A stretch of 29,084 bases of DNA from assembly GCA_023429995.1 (NCBI GenBank), contig JAEZCE010000036.1:1-29084 (forward strand), read 5' to 3'. This DNA comes from Bacillota bacterium. GTDB taxonomy: Bacteria; Bacillota; UBA4882; UBA8346. This document shows, piece after piece, positions 8,350 to 15,602 of the stretch. The notes beneath the pieces are model-generated. The model did no database searches and was not told the origin of the DNA. It saw only the letters and a program-made list of their open reading frames with translations. The position numbers and the translations under genes are program-made. Every line of letters starts with the position of its first letter. Within the stretch, counting starts at the first letter, position 1.

Positions 8350-8778
8350 ATGTTAAAAGGAATTTCTAAAATTCTCTCTCCGGAATTGCTTGCCATTTTA
8401 ATGGAAATGGGCCATGGCGATGAGTTGGTAATCGGTGATGGAAACTTTCCTGCCGCGGCCTATGCCCAAAGATTGGCGCGGGCCGATGGGCATAATGTGC
8501 CCGAATTGTTGGAGGCGATTTTAAAATTGTATCCACTGGATCCCTATGTTAAAAGCGCCGTCTCTTTAATGGAGGTTGTCCCGGGGGATCCGGTCAAAAC
8601 CCCGATTTGGGATCAGTACCGCGAAATTGTGAAAAAATACGAGCCTAAGGCGGAGTTTGAGAATATTGAACGTTTTGCCTTTTATGAAAGGGCCAAAAAG
8701 GCTTATGCCATTGTTGCCACCGGTGAATCGGCCCTTTACGCAAATATTATTCTCAAAAAGGGCGTTGTGGTTGAATAA
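8350..8778 (+). CDS. fucU: L-fucose mutarotase-like protein (RbsD/FucU family)
   Basis: This 142-residue protein matches E. coli FucU over its whole length: 'MLK.IS..LSPELL..L.EMGHGDE', 'ADG..V.ELL.AI..L..LD.Y' and the C-terminal 'RFAFYERAKKAYAIV.TGE...Y.NI.LKKGV'. H22 and D30 are the expected catalytic region. FucU converts alpha and beta forms of L-fucose and related sugars, supplying the form used by the next enzyme. AAGGAG (8337-8342) precedes the ATG. It is the last gene of the LacI-1 operon, whereas fucI and the aldolase are 11 kb away under LacI-2. Either the two regulons cooperate on fucose, or this copy serves the aldo-keto reductase by equilibrating the sugar ring forms. Confidence 0.88.
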   Translation: MLKGISKILSPELLAILMEMGHGDELVIGDGNFPAAAYAQRLARADGHNVPELLEAILKLYPLDPYVKSAVSLMEVVPGDPVKTPIWDQYREIVKKYEPKAEFENIERFAFYERAKKAYAIVATGESALYANIILKKGVVVE

Positions 8779-8904
8779 AGAATTGATTCAGCTGCAATTG
8801 ATTCAAAAGGTATCGAATCCCGATCCCTTATCGAGCTGCATGAACCGATGGGGTTGTCCAGAAACTATATATGTTCAAATAAGTAATTTGGATGCCTAAC
8901 TGCG

Positions 8905-8992
8905 ACTCACCCCCTGAGATCGATTTTGCTTATTGTTACTCTTGAACCATCCCCCTCTCTTCCGAAAAGAGAGGGGGACTAAGGGGGTGAGT
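8905..8992. repeat. Nested inverted repeat, REP/MITE-like; possible terminator
   Basis: Outer arms ACTCACCCCCT (8905-8915) and AGGGGGTGAGT (8982-8992) are perfect 11-bp complements. Inside them CCCCCTCTCTT (8951-8961) and AAGAGAGGGGG (8967-8977) form a second perfect 11-bp stem with a 5-nt loop. The right side is followed by GTTGTTTTTA, so the structure could also end transcription of the upstream operon. The two-level symmetry and the C/G-rich arms, unlike the local AT-rich DNA, suggest a small dispersed palindromic element. Confidence 0.7.
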
Positions 8993-9094
8993 TGTTTTTA
9001 GACATCTTATGAGGAACAAGAGAATGTAAAATCTGCATGGATAGATGTTGAATTAACTTCTTGAAAAAAGTTGGCCTAAAAAAAATTAACGGAG

Positions 9095-9130
9095 ACAGGA
9101 TTAACAAGATTAACAGGATTACAGGATTAA
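9095..9130. repeat. Short tandem repeat, unit ACAGGATTA
   Basis: Four head-to-tail copies of a 9-bp unit are visible: ACAGGATTA (9095-9103), ACAAGATTA (9104-9112), ACAGGATT (9113-9120, one base short) and ACAGGATTA (9121-9129). Words of this ACAGGATTAAC type recur in intergenic regions of many unrelated bacteria (from general memory). No function is known to me. Confidence 0.7.
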
Positions 9131-9257
9131 GAATGGATGCGTGGTCAGTCATTCAAAATAGAACGAAATGATCGCTTTTGCTGAAATATTAACCAGAAGG
9201 AAAAATAGATGATTTGTTAAATTATTATTACAATCTAACAAGTCGGGAAGTGTTTTT

Positions 9258-11111
9258 GTGGCATTCAGAAATCAACTTGAAAGCGCAGATGATATTCTTA
9301 GGATTCAAAATTTACGCATGGATGAAATCAGCAAGGGATGCAACGAAATCAATCTGGATTTGAAAAAGCACGAAATTCATGCGATAATGGGCCAATCCGG
9401 GGCTGGAAAGACCGGTTTGGCTCAGATTTTGGCTGGGATCAAGCGGCCCGGCCGGGGCATGATTTATATAAATAATCAATTAGTCGATTGGAAGGCGCCT
9501 TCACAACCCATATCCTTGGGAATCGGGGTTTTATTTCAAGACACCAAGTACAGTTTTTTTCCTCATTTAACCGTTAAAGAATTTCTTTATCTATGGTTTG
9601 ATTCGTTTTTTATTTCCAATAAAAGGTTAGCCCAAAAAACCGTTGATCTATTCCAAGAATTTGAAATCACTCTTAGTCCAAACCGTTTTATTTCCGAACT
9701 CAATCAGGAAGAATACCGTATTCTGTTTCTTATGAAAATATTGGCCCGTAATCCCGCCATCATCGTGCTGGATGAGCCTACCGCCGATTTGAGCGAATCC
9801 AAAAAGCAGCATTTTTTTCGGATTATCCGCAAATTTGCTGAAAAAGGGGGAGGTGTTTTATATCTCTCCAATAAGCTGGATGAAATTTTGCAGATGAGTG
9901 ATAGAGTCACAATTTTAAAAGATGGCGGAACCATGGATAGTTTTACGATTGATTATGCGAAAAAAAATCCCCAGAAAGTTTTGGGTTGTTATTTTGGACG
10001 CGAAGAGAGTCATAATGTAAGCGATGACGAATTTAAGGATGTTATTGATACGATTTTACATTCCACCGAATTGTTAACCTCGGAATATGAGTTACAGGAC
10101 TTATTAAATCTACTCGCCGAGAAAATTACCGAGGTATCCAAAGCCGACGGCAGCAATATTATTTTGTTGGAGGAAACTTCCATGAACGTGGTGGAAAGTT
10201 TTTGGCATTTGCCTCAGGAAATGAGCCCCGTCGAATTAAAGGACGAAATTATCCGGAATGTAATATCAGGCGGTAAACCGTTGGTCATTCAATCTCTCGA
10301 GCGGGAAGAAATGGAAGGTTTTTTCGATAAGCCATGTAATGTAAGGGCAATGGTATGTGTGCCGATTAAAGTGCGTACTAAAATTAATGGCATTATTGAA
10401 GTGTTTTACTCGCAAAGAAAATACTTTTCCCAGGAAGATATTGAATTGTTAATGACTTTTGCAACGCAAGTGGCGATAGCGCTAGAAAATAGCCGTTTAC
10501 TGGGGCGCTCGACTTTGTTGAAAGAGGCTCATCACCGAATCAAGAATAATTTGCAGTCAATTATCAGCATGTTGATTTTGCAATTACAATCGGAGAGCAA
10601 AAAAAGTTTGGAAGCCACAATTTGGCAAATTATCGACCGGATAAAAACCATTGCCGATGTCCATGAAATCCTGTCCAAAGATGAACAGGGAATCGGCTTG
10701 ATTAATTTTCAAAACTTAATCAAATTAATCGTGGCCAATTTTCATGAAAAGGACAATTTGCGCAGAATTGAAATGATTATTGATGCCGAAGATTTGTATG
10801 TTTCATATCGTTCGGCGACGTCTCTGGGTTTGGTAGTGAATGAACTATTGGCCAATTGTTTTGAACATGCTTTTCCGGAGGGCGCCGGAAAGGTGATATT
10901 ACAACTTCATCATGATGAAAACCGGGTTTTTTTGCAGGTGATTGATAATGGAGTGGGATTTCAAAAAGAGCAACTTCAATCCATGGGGACCTTGGGTCTC
11001 TCATTGGTCAAAACCTTGGTAAGCAGGGATTTGCGAGGAACTTTGGATATTAAGAGTCAAATGGGAACTCGGATCTCCATTGAATTTCCTAAAAAGCAGG
11101 TTAATTATTAA
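9258..11111 (+). CDS. Hybrid sensor kinase: ABC-ATPase + GAF + HisKA_2 histidine kinase
   Basis: This 617-residue cytoplasmic fusion has no membrane segment. Residues 15-250 form one sugar-ABC ATPase half of the RbsA kind: Walker A GQSGAGKT (45-52), a Q-loop glutamine in 'GVLFQDT', and Walker B IIVLDEP (168-174). The signature is worn (SELNQEE, 146-152, in place of LSGGQ), and the switch histidine seen as 'SHRLEE' in the neighbouring transporter ATPase is N205 in 'SNKLDE'. It may bind ATP but hydrolyse it poorly. Residues about 275-412 form a GAF-type domain. The HisKA_2 motif 'HHRIKNNLQ' gives phospho-acceptor H426. The HATPase part has N528 in 'NELLANCFEHAF' and 'DNGVGF' at 563-568. The start is GTG at 9258 behind GGGAAG. 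The ANTAR regulator 42 bp downstream is the obvious partner. The ABC module may sense transporter state or a nucleotide (inference). Confidence 0.9.
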   Translation: MAFRNQLESADDILRIQNLRMDEISKGCNEINLDLKKHEIHAIMGQSGAGKTGLAQILAGIKRPGRGMIYINNQLVDWKAPSQPISLGIGVLFQDTKYSFFPHLTVKEFLYLWFDSFFISNKRLAQKTVDLFQEFEITLSPNRFISELNQEEYRILFLMKILARNPAIIVLDEPTADLSESKKQHFFRIIRKFAEKGGGVLYLSNKLDEILQMSDRVTILKDGGTMDSFTIDYAKKNPQKVLGCYFGREESHNVSDDEFKDVIDTILHSTELLTSEYELQDLLNLLAEKITEVSKADGSNIILLEETSMNVVESFWHLPQEMSPVELKDEIIRNVISGGKPLVIQSLEREEMEGFFDKPCNVRAMVCVPIKVRTKINGIIEVFYSQRKYFSQEDIELLMTFATQVAIALENSRLLGRSTLLKEAHHRIKNNLQSIISMLILQLQSESKKSLEATIWQIIDRIKTIADVHEILSKDEQGIGLINFQNLIKLIVANFHEKDNLRRIEMIIDAEDLYVSYRSATSLGLVVNELLANCFEHAFPEGAGKVILQLHHDENRVFLQVIDNGVGFQKEQLQSMGTLGLSLVKTLVSRDLRGTLDIKSQMGTRISIEFPKKQVNY

Positions 11112-11153
11112 TCTCAATGTTGCCGCTTAAATAACTGACAAGCAGGTGAGACT

Positions 11154-11735
11154 ATGAAAAGCCTTAAAATCATTGTTGCCGAGGATGAAACATTGGTTGC
11201 CTTAAGTATTATTGCGCAGTTAAAGGAACTTGGGTATCAGGTGATAGGTGATGCCACGGATGGCATTGAGGCGATTGAATTATGCGGACGGTTACAACCG
11301 GATTTGGTGGTCATGGATATTAATATGCCGCGTCTTAATGGCATTGAAGCCGCAAAATCCATTAAAGAGAAATGGCAAATCCCTGTGGTGATTGTCAGCG
11401 GCTATTCCGATGAAAAATTGATCAAAGATGCAACGGAGGCCGGAGTCATCAGTTACTTGATCAAGCCGGTAACCAAACAAAATCTGGCTCCTGCCATCGA
11501 AGTGGCAGTCAAAAACTATGGTGATTTTTCCGCGGCCCGGGAAGAAACGAACCGTTTGCGGAAAATGCTGGAAGAAAGGAAGCTATTGGAACGGGCCAAA
11601 GGAATCTTAATGGCCAAAGTTAACATTACCGAAGCACAGGCCATGAAAAGGCTCCAGAAGTTAAGTAATGACCGGAATGTAAGATTGGCGGAAATCGCCA
11701 AAGAAATTATCAATGCTGAGAAATATTTCTTGTGA
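11154..11735 (+). CDS. Response regulator with RNA-binding ANTAR output domain
   Basis: This 193-residue two-domain regulator has a receiver domain at 1-120 with the acidic pair E10/D11, phospho-acceptor D55 (VVMDINMP), S82 and K104 (LIKPV). A coiled linker leads to an ANTAR domain at about 135-190, recognised by 'ERAKGILMAKVNITEAQAMKRLQKLSNDRN' and 'LAEIAKEII'. ANTAR proteins bind paired RNA hairpins and stop terminators from forming, so they act after transcription starts (known for NasR, AmiR and EutV). The gene follows the HisKA_2 kinase, and HisKA_2 kinases commonly pair with ANTAR regulators (as in EutW/EutV). The next downstream feature is a leader with a strong terminator before an ABC importer, the expected target. 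Confidence 0.93.
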   Translation: MKSLKIIVAEDETLVALSIIAQLKELGYQVIGDATDGIEAIELCGRLQPDLVVMDINMPRLNGIEAAKSIKEKWQIPVVIVSGYSDEKLIKDATEAGVISYLIKPVTKQNLAPAIEVAVKNYGDFSAAREETNRLRKMLEERKLLERAKGILMAKVNITEAQAMKRLQKLSNDRNVRLAEIAKEIINAEKYFL

Positions 11736-11741
11736 TGGCTG

Positions 11742-11770
11742 TTGACTTTTTGTTAACTTAATCTTATAAT
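11742..11770 (+). promoter_or_regulatory. Sigma-A promoter of the ABC importer operon
   Basis: TTGACT (11742-11747) and TATAAT (11765-11770) are spaced by exactly 17 bp. It begins 6 nt after the stop of the ANTAR regulator and would start RNA near 11777, giving a leader of about 250 nt before the ATPase gene at 12029. The near-consensus strength suggests constant initiation with control exerted later, at the terminator in the leader. Confidence 0.85.
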
Positions 11771-11799
11771 TACTTTAAATGTGAGTTACAAACGAATAA

Positions 11800-11844
11800 A
11801 ATTCCGATGCTCATGGTGGGTATTGGAATTCGGCGATGAACGCC
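11800..11844 (+). promoter_or_regulatory. Candidate ANTAR-target hairpin pair (antiterminator)
   Basis: Hairpin 1 pairs AATTCC (11800-11805) with GGAATT (11825-11830) and continues inward with G-U and A-U pairs to a possible six-base loop AUGGUG (11813-11818) with A at position 1 and G at position 4, the ANTAR loop pattern. One bulged base is needed. Hairpin 2 pairs GGCG (11832-11835) with CGCC (11841-11844). Its loop is five bases (AUGAA), so it does not fit the six-base rule exactly. CGCC is also part of the 5' arm of the terminator (11839-11846), so hairpin 2 and the terminator cannot form together. That is the layout of known ANTAR antitermination elements. The exclusivity is visible; protein binding is inferred. 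Confidence 0.5.
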
Positions 11845-11885
11845 AAATTGTTGATTGTTTTATCATCAACAGTTGGCGTTTTTTT
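11839..11885 (+). terminator. Intrinsic terminator in the leader of the ABC importer operon
   Basis: AACGCCAA (11839-11846) pairs perfectly with TTGGCGTT (11873-11880), and inside it TGTTGAT (11849-11855) pairs with ATCAACA (11865-11871). The 15-bp two-part stem is followed directly by a run of T (11879-11885) and more T-rich sequence. It lies between the promoter at 11742 and the first gene at 12029, with no coding sequence upstream of it on that RNA. It must therefore be a conditional terminator, not an end-of-operon signal. Confidence 0.88.
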
Positions 11886-12028
11886 ATTTTTAAAAATTTT
11901 GAAAAGAGGTGTTTTGTAACGGGTTAGTAATGTCAATCGTTTTGGCTTCGGTTTTCCAAAAAAGCCATGGATGAACGGATGGGGTTTTTGAAAAATTGTT
12001 TGCAAGAGTGATAAAGGAGACATTCGTA

Positions 12029-13543
12029 ATGAGTGAACTGCTTTTAAAAATGGAAAGCATCCGAAAAACTTTTCCGGGCGTGATAGCCCTGGATAATGTC
12101 AATATGGACTTGTACAAAGGCGAAGTCCATGCGATTTGCGGTGAAAACGGGGCCGGTAAAAGTACCTTGATGAAAATCTTAAGCGGCATTTACCAACCGG
12201 ATTCAGGAGCGCTGTATTTAAAAGGGAAAAAGACTTCAGTTCATGGTACGCAATCTGCCCAACAACACGGTATTTGCATTATTCATCAGGAATTGAACCT
12301 GGCTCCCCATCTTACCGTGGCCCAAAATATGTTTTTAGGCAGAGAACCTATGATATATGGGAATATGCTTGATGAAAAAAAGCTCAATCAAATGGCTGCC
12401 GAAATTTTAGGGTCCCTTCATTTAGATATCAAGCCGACAACTTTGGTAAAAGATTTAAGCGTTTCCAAACAGCAAATGGTTGAGATATGTAAGGCGTTAT
12501 CGGTGAAATCCCGGATTTTAATCATGGATGAACCGACTTCCGCCTTGAGTGAGGCCGAAATTGACGAATTGTTCCGAATCATTCATAAGCTCAAAAGCGA
12601 AGGTGTGGGAATTTTTTACATATCCCACCGTCTGGAAGAACTGAAGCATATTGTGGATCGGATTAGTGTGTTACGGGATGGTTGTTACATCGGAACCTGG
12701 GAATACGGGCAGCTTTCCCTGGATGAAATCATTGCCAAAATGGTGGGCCGGACCTTAAGTGATAAATTTCCCCGCCGTGATACGAAAATTGGTGATATCG
12801 TGTTTGCGGTCAGGAACTTTTCCCGTAAAGGAGTTATTGAAGACATATCATTTCAGCTTCATAAAGGGGAAGTTTTAGGAATCGCCGGTCTGATGGGAGC
12901 GGGACGGACAGAGCTGGCTCGGGCGATTTTCGGCGCCGATCAAAAGGATAAGGGGCAAGTTTTCCTTGAAGGAAAGGAGATTACCATCTCGAGTCCTTTG
13001 GAAGCCATTAAAGCCGGGGTTGCTTATCTTTCGGAGGATCGAAAACGCGACGGACTGGCTTTAAATCTGGCCGTGGACCAGAATATAACACTCGCGAATA
13101 TCTTTTCGGTTTCCAACCTATGGGGTGTTATATTCAAAAGCAAAGAAAAATTAGCGGCTGAAAAATATGTCAAAGATTTGCGCATTAAAACACCCAGTTT
13201 GGATCAGCGTGTTATTAATTTGAGCGGCGGCAATCAACAGAAAATTGTAATCGCCAAGTGGTTATGCCGTAACTCACGGGTGGTTTTATTCGATGAACCG
13301 ACCCGGGGGATTGATGTTGGCGCTAAGTATGAGGTTTACGAATTAATCAATCAACTTGTAAAACAAGGCGTGGGTGTAATCATGATCTCTTCCGAACTTC
13401 CGGAAATTATCGGCATGTGTGATCGAATCATTGTTTTACATGAGGGTAGACTCACCGGTCAGTTGACTAAAGCCGAGATGACGCAGGAACGGATACTAAA
13501 TCTGGCAACCGGGCTAGAAAATCAGAATAAAGAGGTAATGTAA
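12029..13543 (+). CDS. Sugar ABC importer ATPase, RbsA/MglA type (two fused ATPase halves)
   Basis: This 504-residue protein powers import of a monosaccharide. The first half has Walker A GENGAGKST and Walker B ILIMDEPTSAL, with a weak signature (LSVSKQQM) and 'ISHRLEEL'. The second half has a degenerate Walker A (GLMGAGRTE), a full signature LSGGNQQK and Walker B VVLFDEPTRGIDVGAK. This asymmetry is normal for the RbsA family. The frame is open from a TTG at 11996, but AAAGGAGA (12013-12020) sits 8 nt before the ATG at 12029, which is the better start (MSELLLKMESIRK). It is the first gene behind the terminator-bearing leader and the only transporter ATPase, so it probably serves both permease sets that follow. 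Confidence 0.93.
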   Translation: MSELLLKMESIRKTFPGVIALDNVNMDLYKGEVHAICGENGAGKSTLMKILSGIYQPDSGALYLKGKKTSVHGTQSAQQHGICIIHQELNLAPHLTVAQNMFLGREPMIYGNMLDEKKLNQMAAEILGSLHLDIKPTTLVKDLSVSKQQMVEICKALSVKSRILIMDEPTSALSEAEIDELFRIIHKLKSEGVGIFYISHRLEELKHIVDRISVLRDGCYIGTWEYGQLSLDEIIAKMVGRTLSDKFPRRDTKIGDIVFAVRNFSRKGVIEDISFQLHKGEVLGIAGLMGAGRTELARAIFGADQKDKGQVFLEGKEITISSPLEAIKAGVAYLSEDRKRDGLALNLAVDQNITLANIFSVSNLWGVIFKSKEKLAAEKYVKDLRIKTPSLDQRVINLSGGNQQKIVIAKWLCRNSRVVLFDEPTRGIDVGAKYEVYELINQLVKQGVGVIMISSELPEIIGMCDRIIVLHEGRLTGQLTKAEMTQERILNLATGLENQNKEVM

Positions 13544-13544
13544 C

Positions 13545-14522
13545 ATGAAGGCGATTGAAAAATCAAAAAATAATTTAGTACTTGGCTTTATTAATCCCGA
13601 TATATTTGAAAAATTCGCGGCTTTTGCGGCGCTGATACTTTTAATGATCATTTTTTCCATCATCTGTCCGCCTTTTCATACGGTTAATAATTTACTTACC
13701 GTAGCTTTACAAACCAGTATTATTTCATTTATCGGCATCGGCGTCACATTTGTCATTATTACGGCAGGAATTGATTTGGGAATCGGCTCGGTTATCGCTC
13801 TTGCCGGCGTATCAACGGGTTTGGCAATGAATGCCGGCATTCCGTCGGTTCCTGCCATTTTAATCGGTTTGGCCGTAGGCGTTATCTGTGGATTATTTAA
13901 CGGCTTCGTGATTGCCAAAATGAAATTGCCGCCTTTTATTGCAACCCTCGGCATGATGATGATTGCCCGCGGCGTCGCGTTGTATATTACTAATGCGGCT
14001 CCGATTACCGTTACATCCCCTTTTTTTGACTTGATAGGCAGTACCATACCGGGAACAATCATTCCTGTACCTGTCATCATCATGATTTTTGTCGCATTAA
14101 TTTTCGGATTTGTATTACAGAAAACCCGTCTTGGCCGCTATGCTTATGCCATTGGTTCCAACGAGGAAGCTGCGCGGCTTTCCGGCTTGAACATCAACCG
14201 CACTAAATTTATGTTATACGCGATTTCGGGCCTGTTATCGGCGTTAGCAGGTATTGTGCTAGCCTCACGCTTATCAACGGCCCAAGCGACAGCCGGTAGT
14301 TCTTACGAACTTGATGCAATTTCTTCGGCCGTCATCGGCGGCACCAGTTTGAACGGAGGCGTTGGCACAATCATGGGAACCATGATCGGCGCCTTTATCA
14401 TCGGGGTACTCCGAAATGGTCTAAATATGCTCGGTGTATCATCATTTGTACAACAAATCGTGATAGGAGGTGTTTTAATCGTAGCTGTTTATATTGATCA
14501 GTTACGAAATAAAAGATCCTGA
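13545..14522 (+). CDS. Sugar ABC importer permease 1, RbsC type
   Basis: This 325-residue inner-membrane protein of the BPD_transp_2 family has about eight to ten hydrophobic helices. Family marks are 'ITAGIDLGIGSVIAL', 'KLPPFIATLGMM', the ATPase-contact region 'YAIGSNEEAARLSGLN' and the C-terminal 'GGTSLNGGVGTIMGT'. The start codon is one base after the ATPase stop, with AGAGGT upstream, so translation is coupled. The partners are the ATPase before it and binding protein 1 after it. Substrate identity cannot be read from the permease. Confidence 0.92.
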   Translation: MKAIEKSKNNLVLGFINPDIFEKFAAFAALILLMIIFSIICPPFHTVNNLLTVALQTSIISFIGIGVTFVIITAGIDLGIGSVIALAGVSTGLAMNAGIPSVPAILIGLAVGVICGLFNGFVIAKMKLPPFIATLGMMMIARGVALYITNAAPITVTSPFFDLIGSTIPGTIIPVPVIIMIFVALIFGFVLQKTRLGRYAYAIGSNEEAARLSGLNINRTKFMLYAISGLLSALAGIVLASRLSTAQATAGSSYELDAISSAVIGGTSLNGGVGTIMGTMIGAFIIGVLRNGLNMLGVSSFVQQIVIGGVLIVAVYIDQLRNKRS

Positions 14523-14572
14523 AGTGAAGGAAAAGCAAGTGAACCGAAGGAAATTCATTAGGAGGGGAAAAA

Positions 14573-15520
14573 ATGTTTAAAAGTAAAAATCTCATGCTCA
14601 TGATGGTTATAATCTTTGTTTTAAGTTTTGTGTTGGGAAATGTTTTAGCAGCTACCGAGGATATTGCCGTTATCGTGAAGACCAACAATTCATCCTATTG
14701 GCAAGTTGTTAATAAGGGTGCTCAAGCCGCGGCTAAAGAATTAGGTATTGCCATTTCTTATGATGGTCCGGCCGCCGAAACCGATATCAACGGCCAAGTT
14801 TCAATGGTGGAAAATGCCATCAACCGTCAAGTGAAAGGAATCGTGCTTGCTCCCTGCGATCCCAAGGGCTTGGTGAAAGTTGCCGAAAAAGCCAAAGCGC
14901 AAAAAATTGCTTTAATTGGTATTGACTCTGCGCTCGACACGGAAACGGATTCTTTCTTGACCACCAATAATGTTGCCGCCGGTCAAAAAGCCGCCCAGGA
15001 GTTAATCAAACGCGCCGGGACAAGCGGTAAAGTTGCATTAATGCTCTATGTCGCCGGCGCCGGAAGCTGTGTTGACAGAGCCAAAGGATTTACCGATGAA
15101 ATCAAGGCCAAAACCAAGATGAAAATCGTTGGACCGTTCTATTCGGATTCCGATTCCGCCAAAGCTTTAAATCAGATGACCGATGTTTTGGCTTCCAATC
15201 CCGATTTGAAAGCCGTTTTTGCTGCCAATGAACCCACCGCAATCGGTGTTGGTAAGGCTGTTGAAACTGCAGGTAAAGCGGGTAAGATCGTAGCGATTGG
15301 TTTCGATGGCGCTCCGATTCTCCAAGACTATACCAAAAAAGGCGTATACCAAGCAATTATGGTTCAAAGCCCTTATAATATGGGTTACATGGGAGTTAAA
15401 GCTGCTTGGGATAAAATCAAGGGCAAATCCATTCAAAAATTCATTGATACCGGCGTATTTGGTGTGACAACCCAAAATATTGCCACCGATGAAGCCCAAA
15501 AGGCTTTGGGCAATAAATAA
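14573..15520 (+). CDS. Sugar-binding protein 1, RbsB-like (periplasmic binding protein type 1)
   Basis: This 315-residue binding protein has a positively charged start, a hydrophobic stretch and a signal-peptidase-I-like site 'NVLA|ATED' at about residue 26. There is no cysteine, so it is not a lipoprotein. The mature part shows the family features 'QVVNKGAQAAAKELG', 'VKGIVLAPCDP', 'VFAANEPTAIGVGKAVE' and 'GFDGAP'. It would carry sugar to permease 1. A strong AGGAGGGG site sits before the ATG. A terminator follows at 15548, so this gene may be made in excess over the second permease set, which suits a binding protein. The free, non-lipidated form implies a periplasm, hence a diderm cell (inference). 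Confidence 0.91.
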   Translation: MFKSKNLMLMMVIIFVLSFVLGNVLAATEDIAVIVKTNNSSYWQVVNKGAQAAAKELGIAISYDGPAAETDINGQVSMVENAINRQVKGIVLAPCDPKGLVKVAEKAKAQKIALIGIDSALDTETDSFLTTNNVAAGQKAAQELIKRAGTSGKVALMLYVAGAGSCVDRAKGFTDEIKAKTKMKIVGPFYSDSDSAKALNQMTDVLASNPDLKAVFAANEPTAIGVGKAVETAGKAGKIVAIGFDGAPILQDYTKKGVYQAIMVQSPYNMGYMGVKAAWDKIKGKSIQKFIDTGVFGVTTQNIATDEAQKALGNK

Positions 15521-15547
15521 TTGTATTATTTTAAGTTCCATACGGAA

Positions 15548-15579
15548 GGTCTGTCGCTAAGCGCGGCAGACCATTTTTT
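15548..15579 (+). terminator. Intrinsic terminator inside the importer operon
   Basis: GGTCTGTCGC (15548-15557) pairs with GCGGCAGACC (15563-15572) over 10 bp (one G-U), with a 5-nt loop and six T (15574-15579). It follows binding protein 1 and precedes permease 2 with no promoter seen in between. It probably attenuates transcription so that the second permease/binding-protein pair is made in smaller amounts. Confidence 0.85.
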
Positions 15580-15602
15580 CAAAAATGGAGCATTATAAAT
15601 AT

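Larger units (their letters stand above)
8779..9257. other. Gene-free 479-bp interval with repeats
   Basis: No supported gene lies here. It holds a nested inverted repeat (8905-8992) and a 9-bp tandem repeat (9095-9130), described separately. Just after fucU the words AATTGATTCA occur twice (about 8783 and 8797). No good sigma-A promoter for the kinase gene at 9258 was found by eye; the TTGTTA at 9214-9219 has no properly spaced -10. The repeats suggest a spot tolerant of insertions between two transcription units. Confidence 0.6.

Noticed and set aside
11996..12028. Upstream TTG start for the transporter ATPase
   Set aside because: It would add 11 residues foreign to the family and lacks a ribosome-binding site. 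AAAGGAGA precedes the ATG at 12029 at the right distance.
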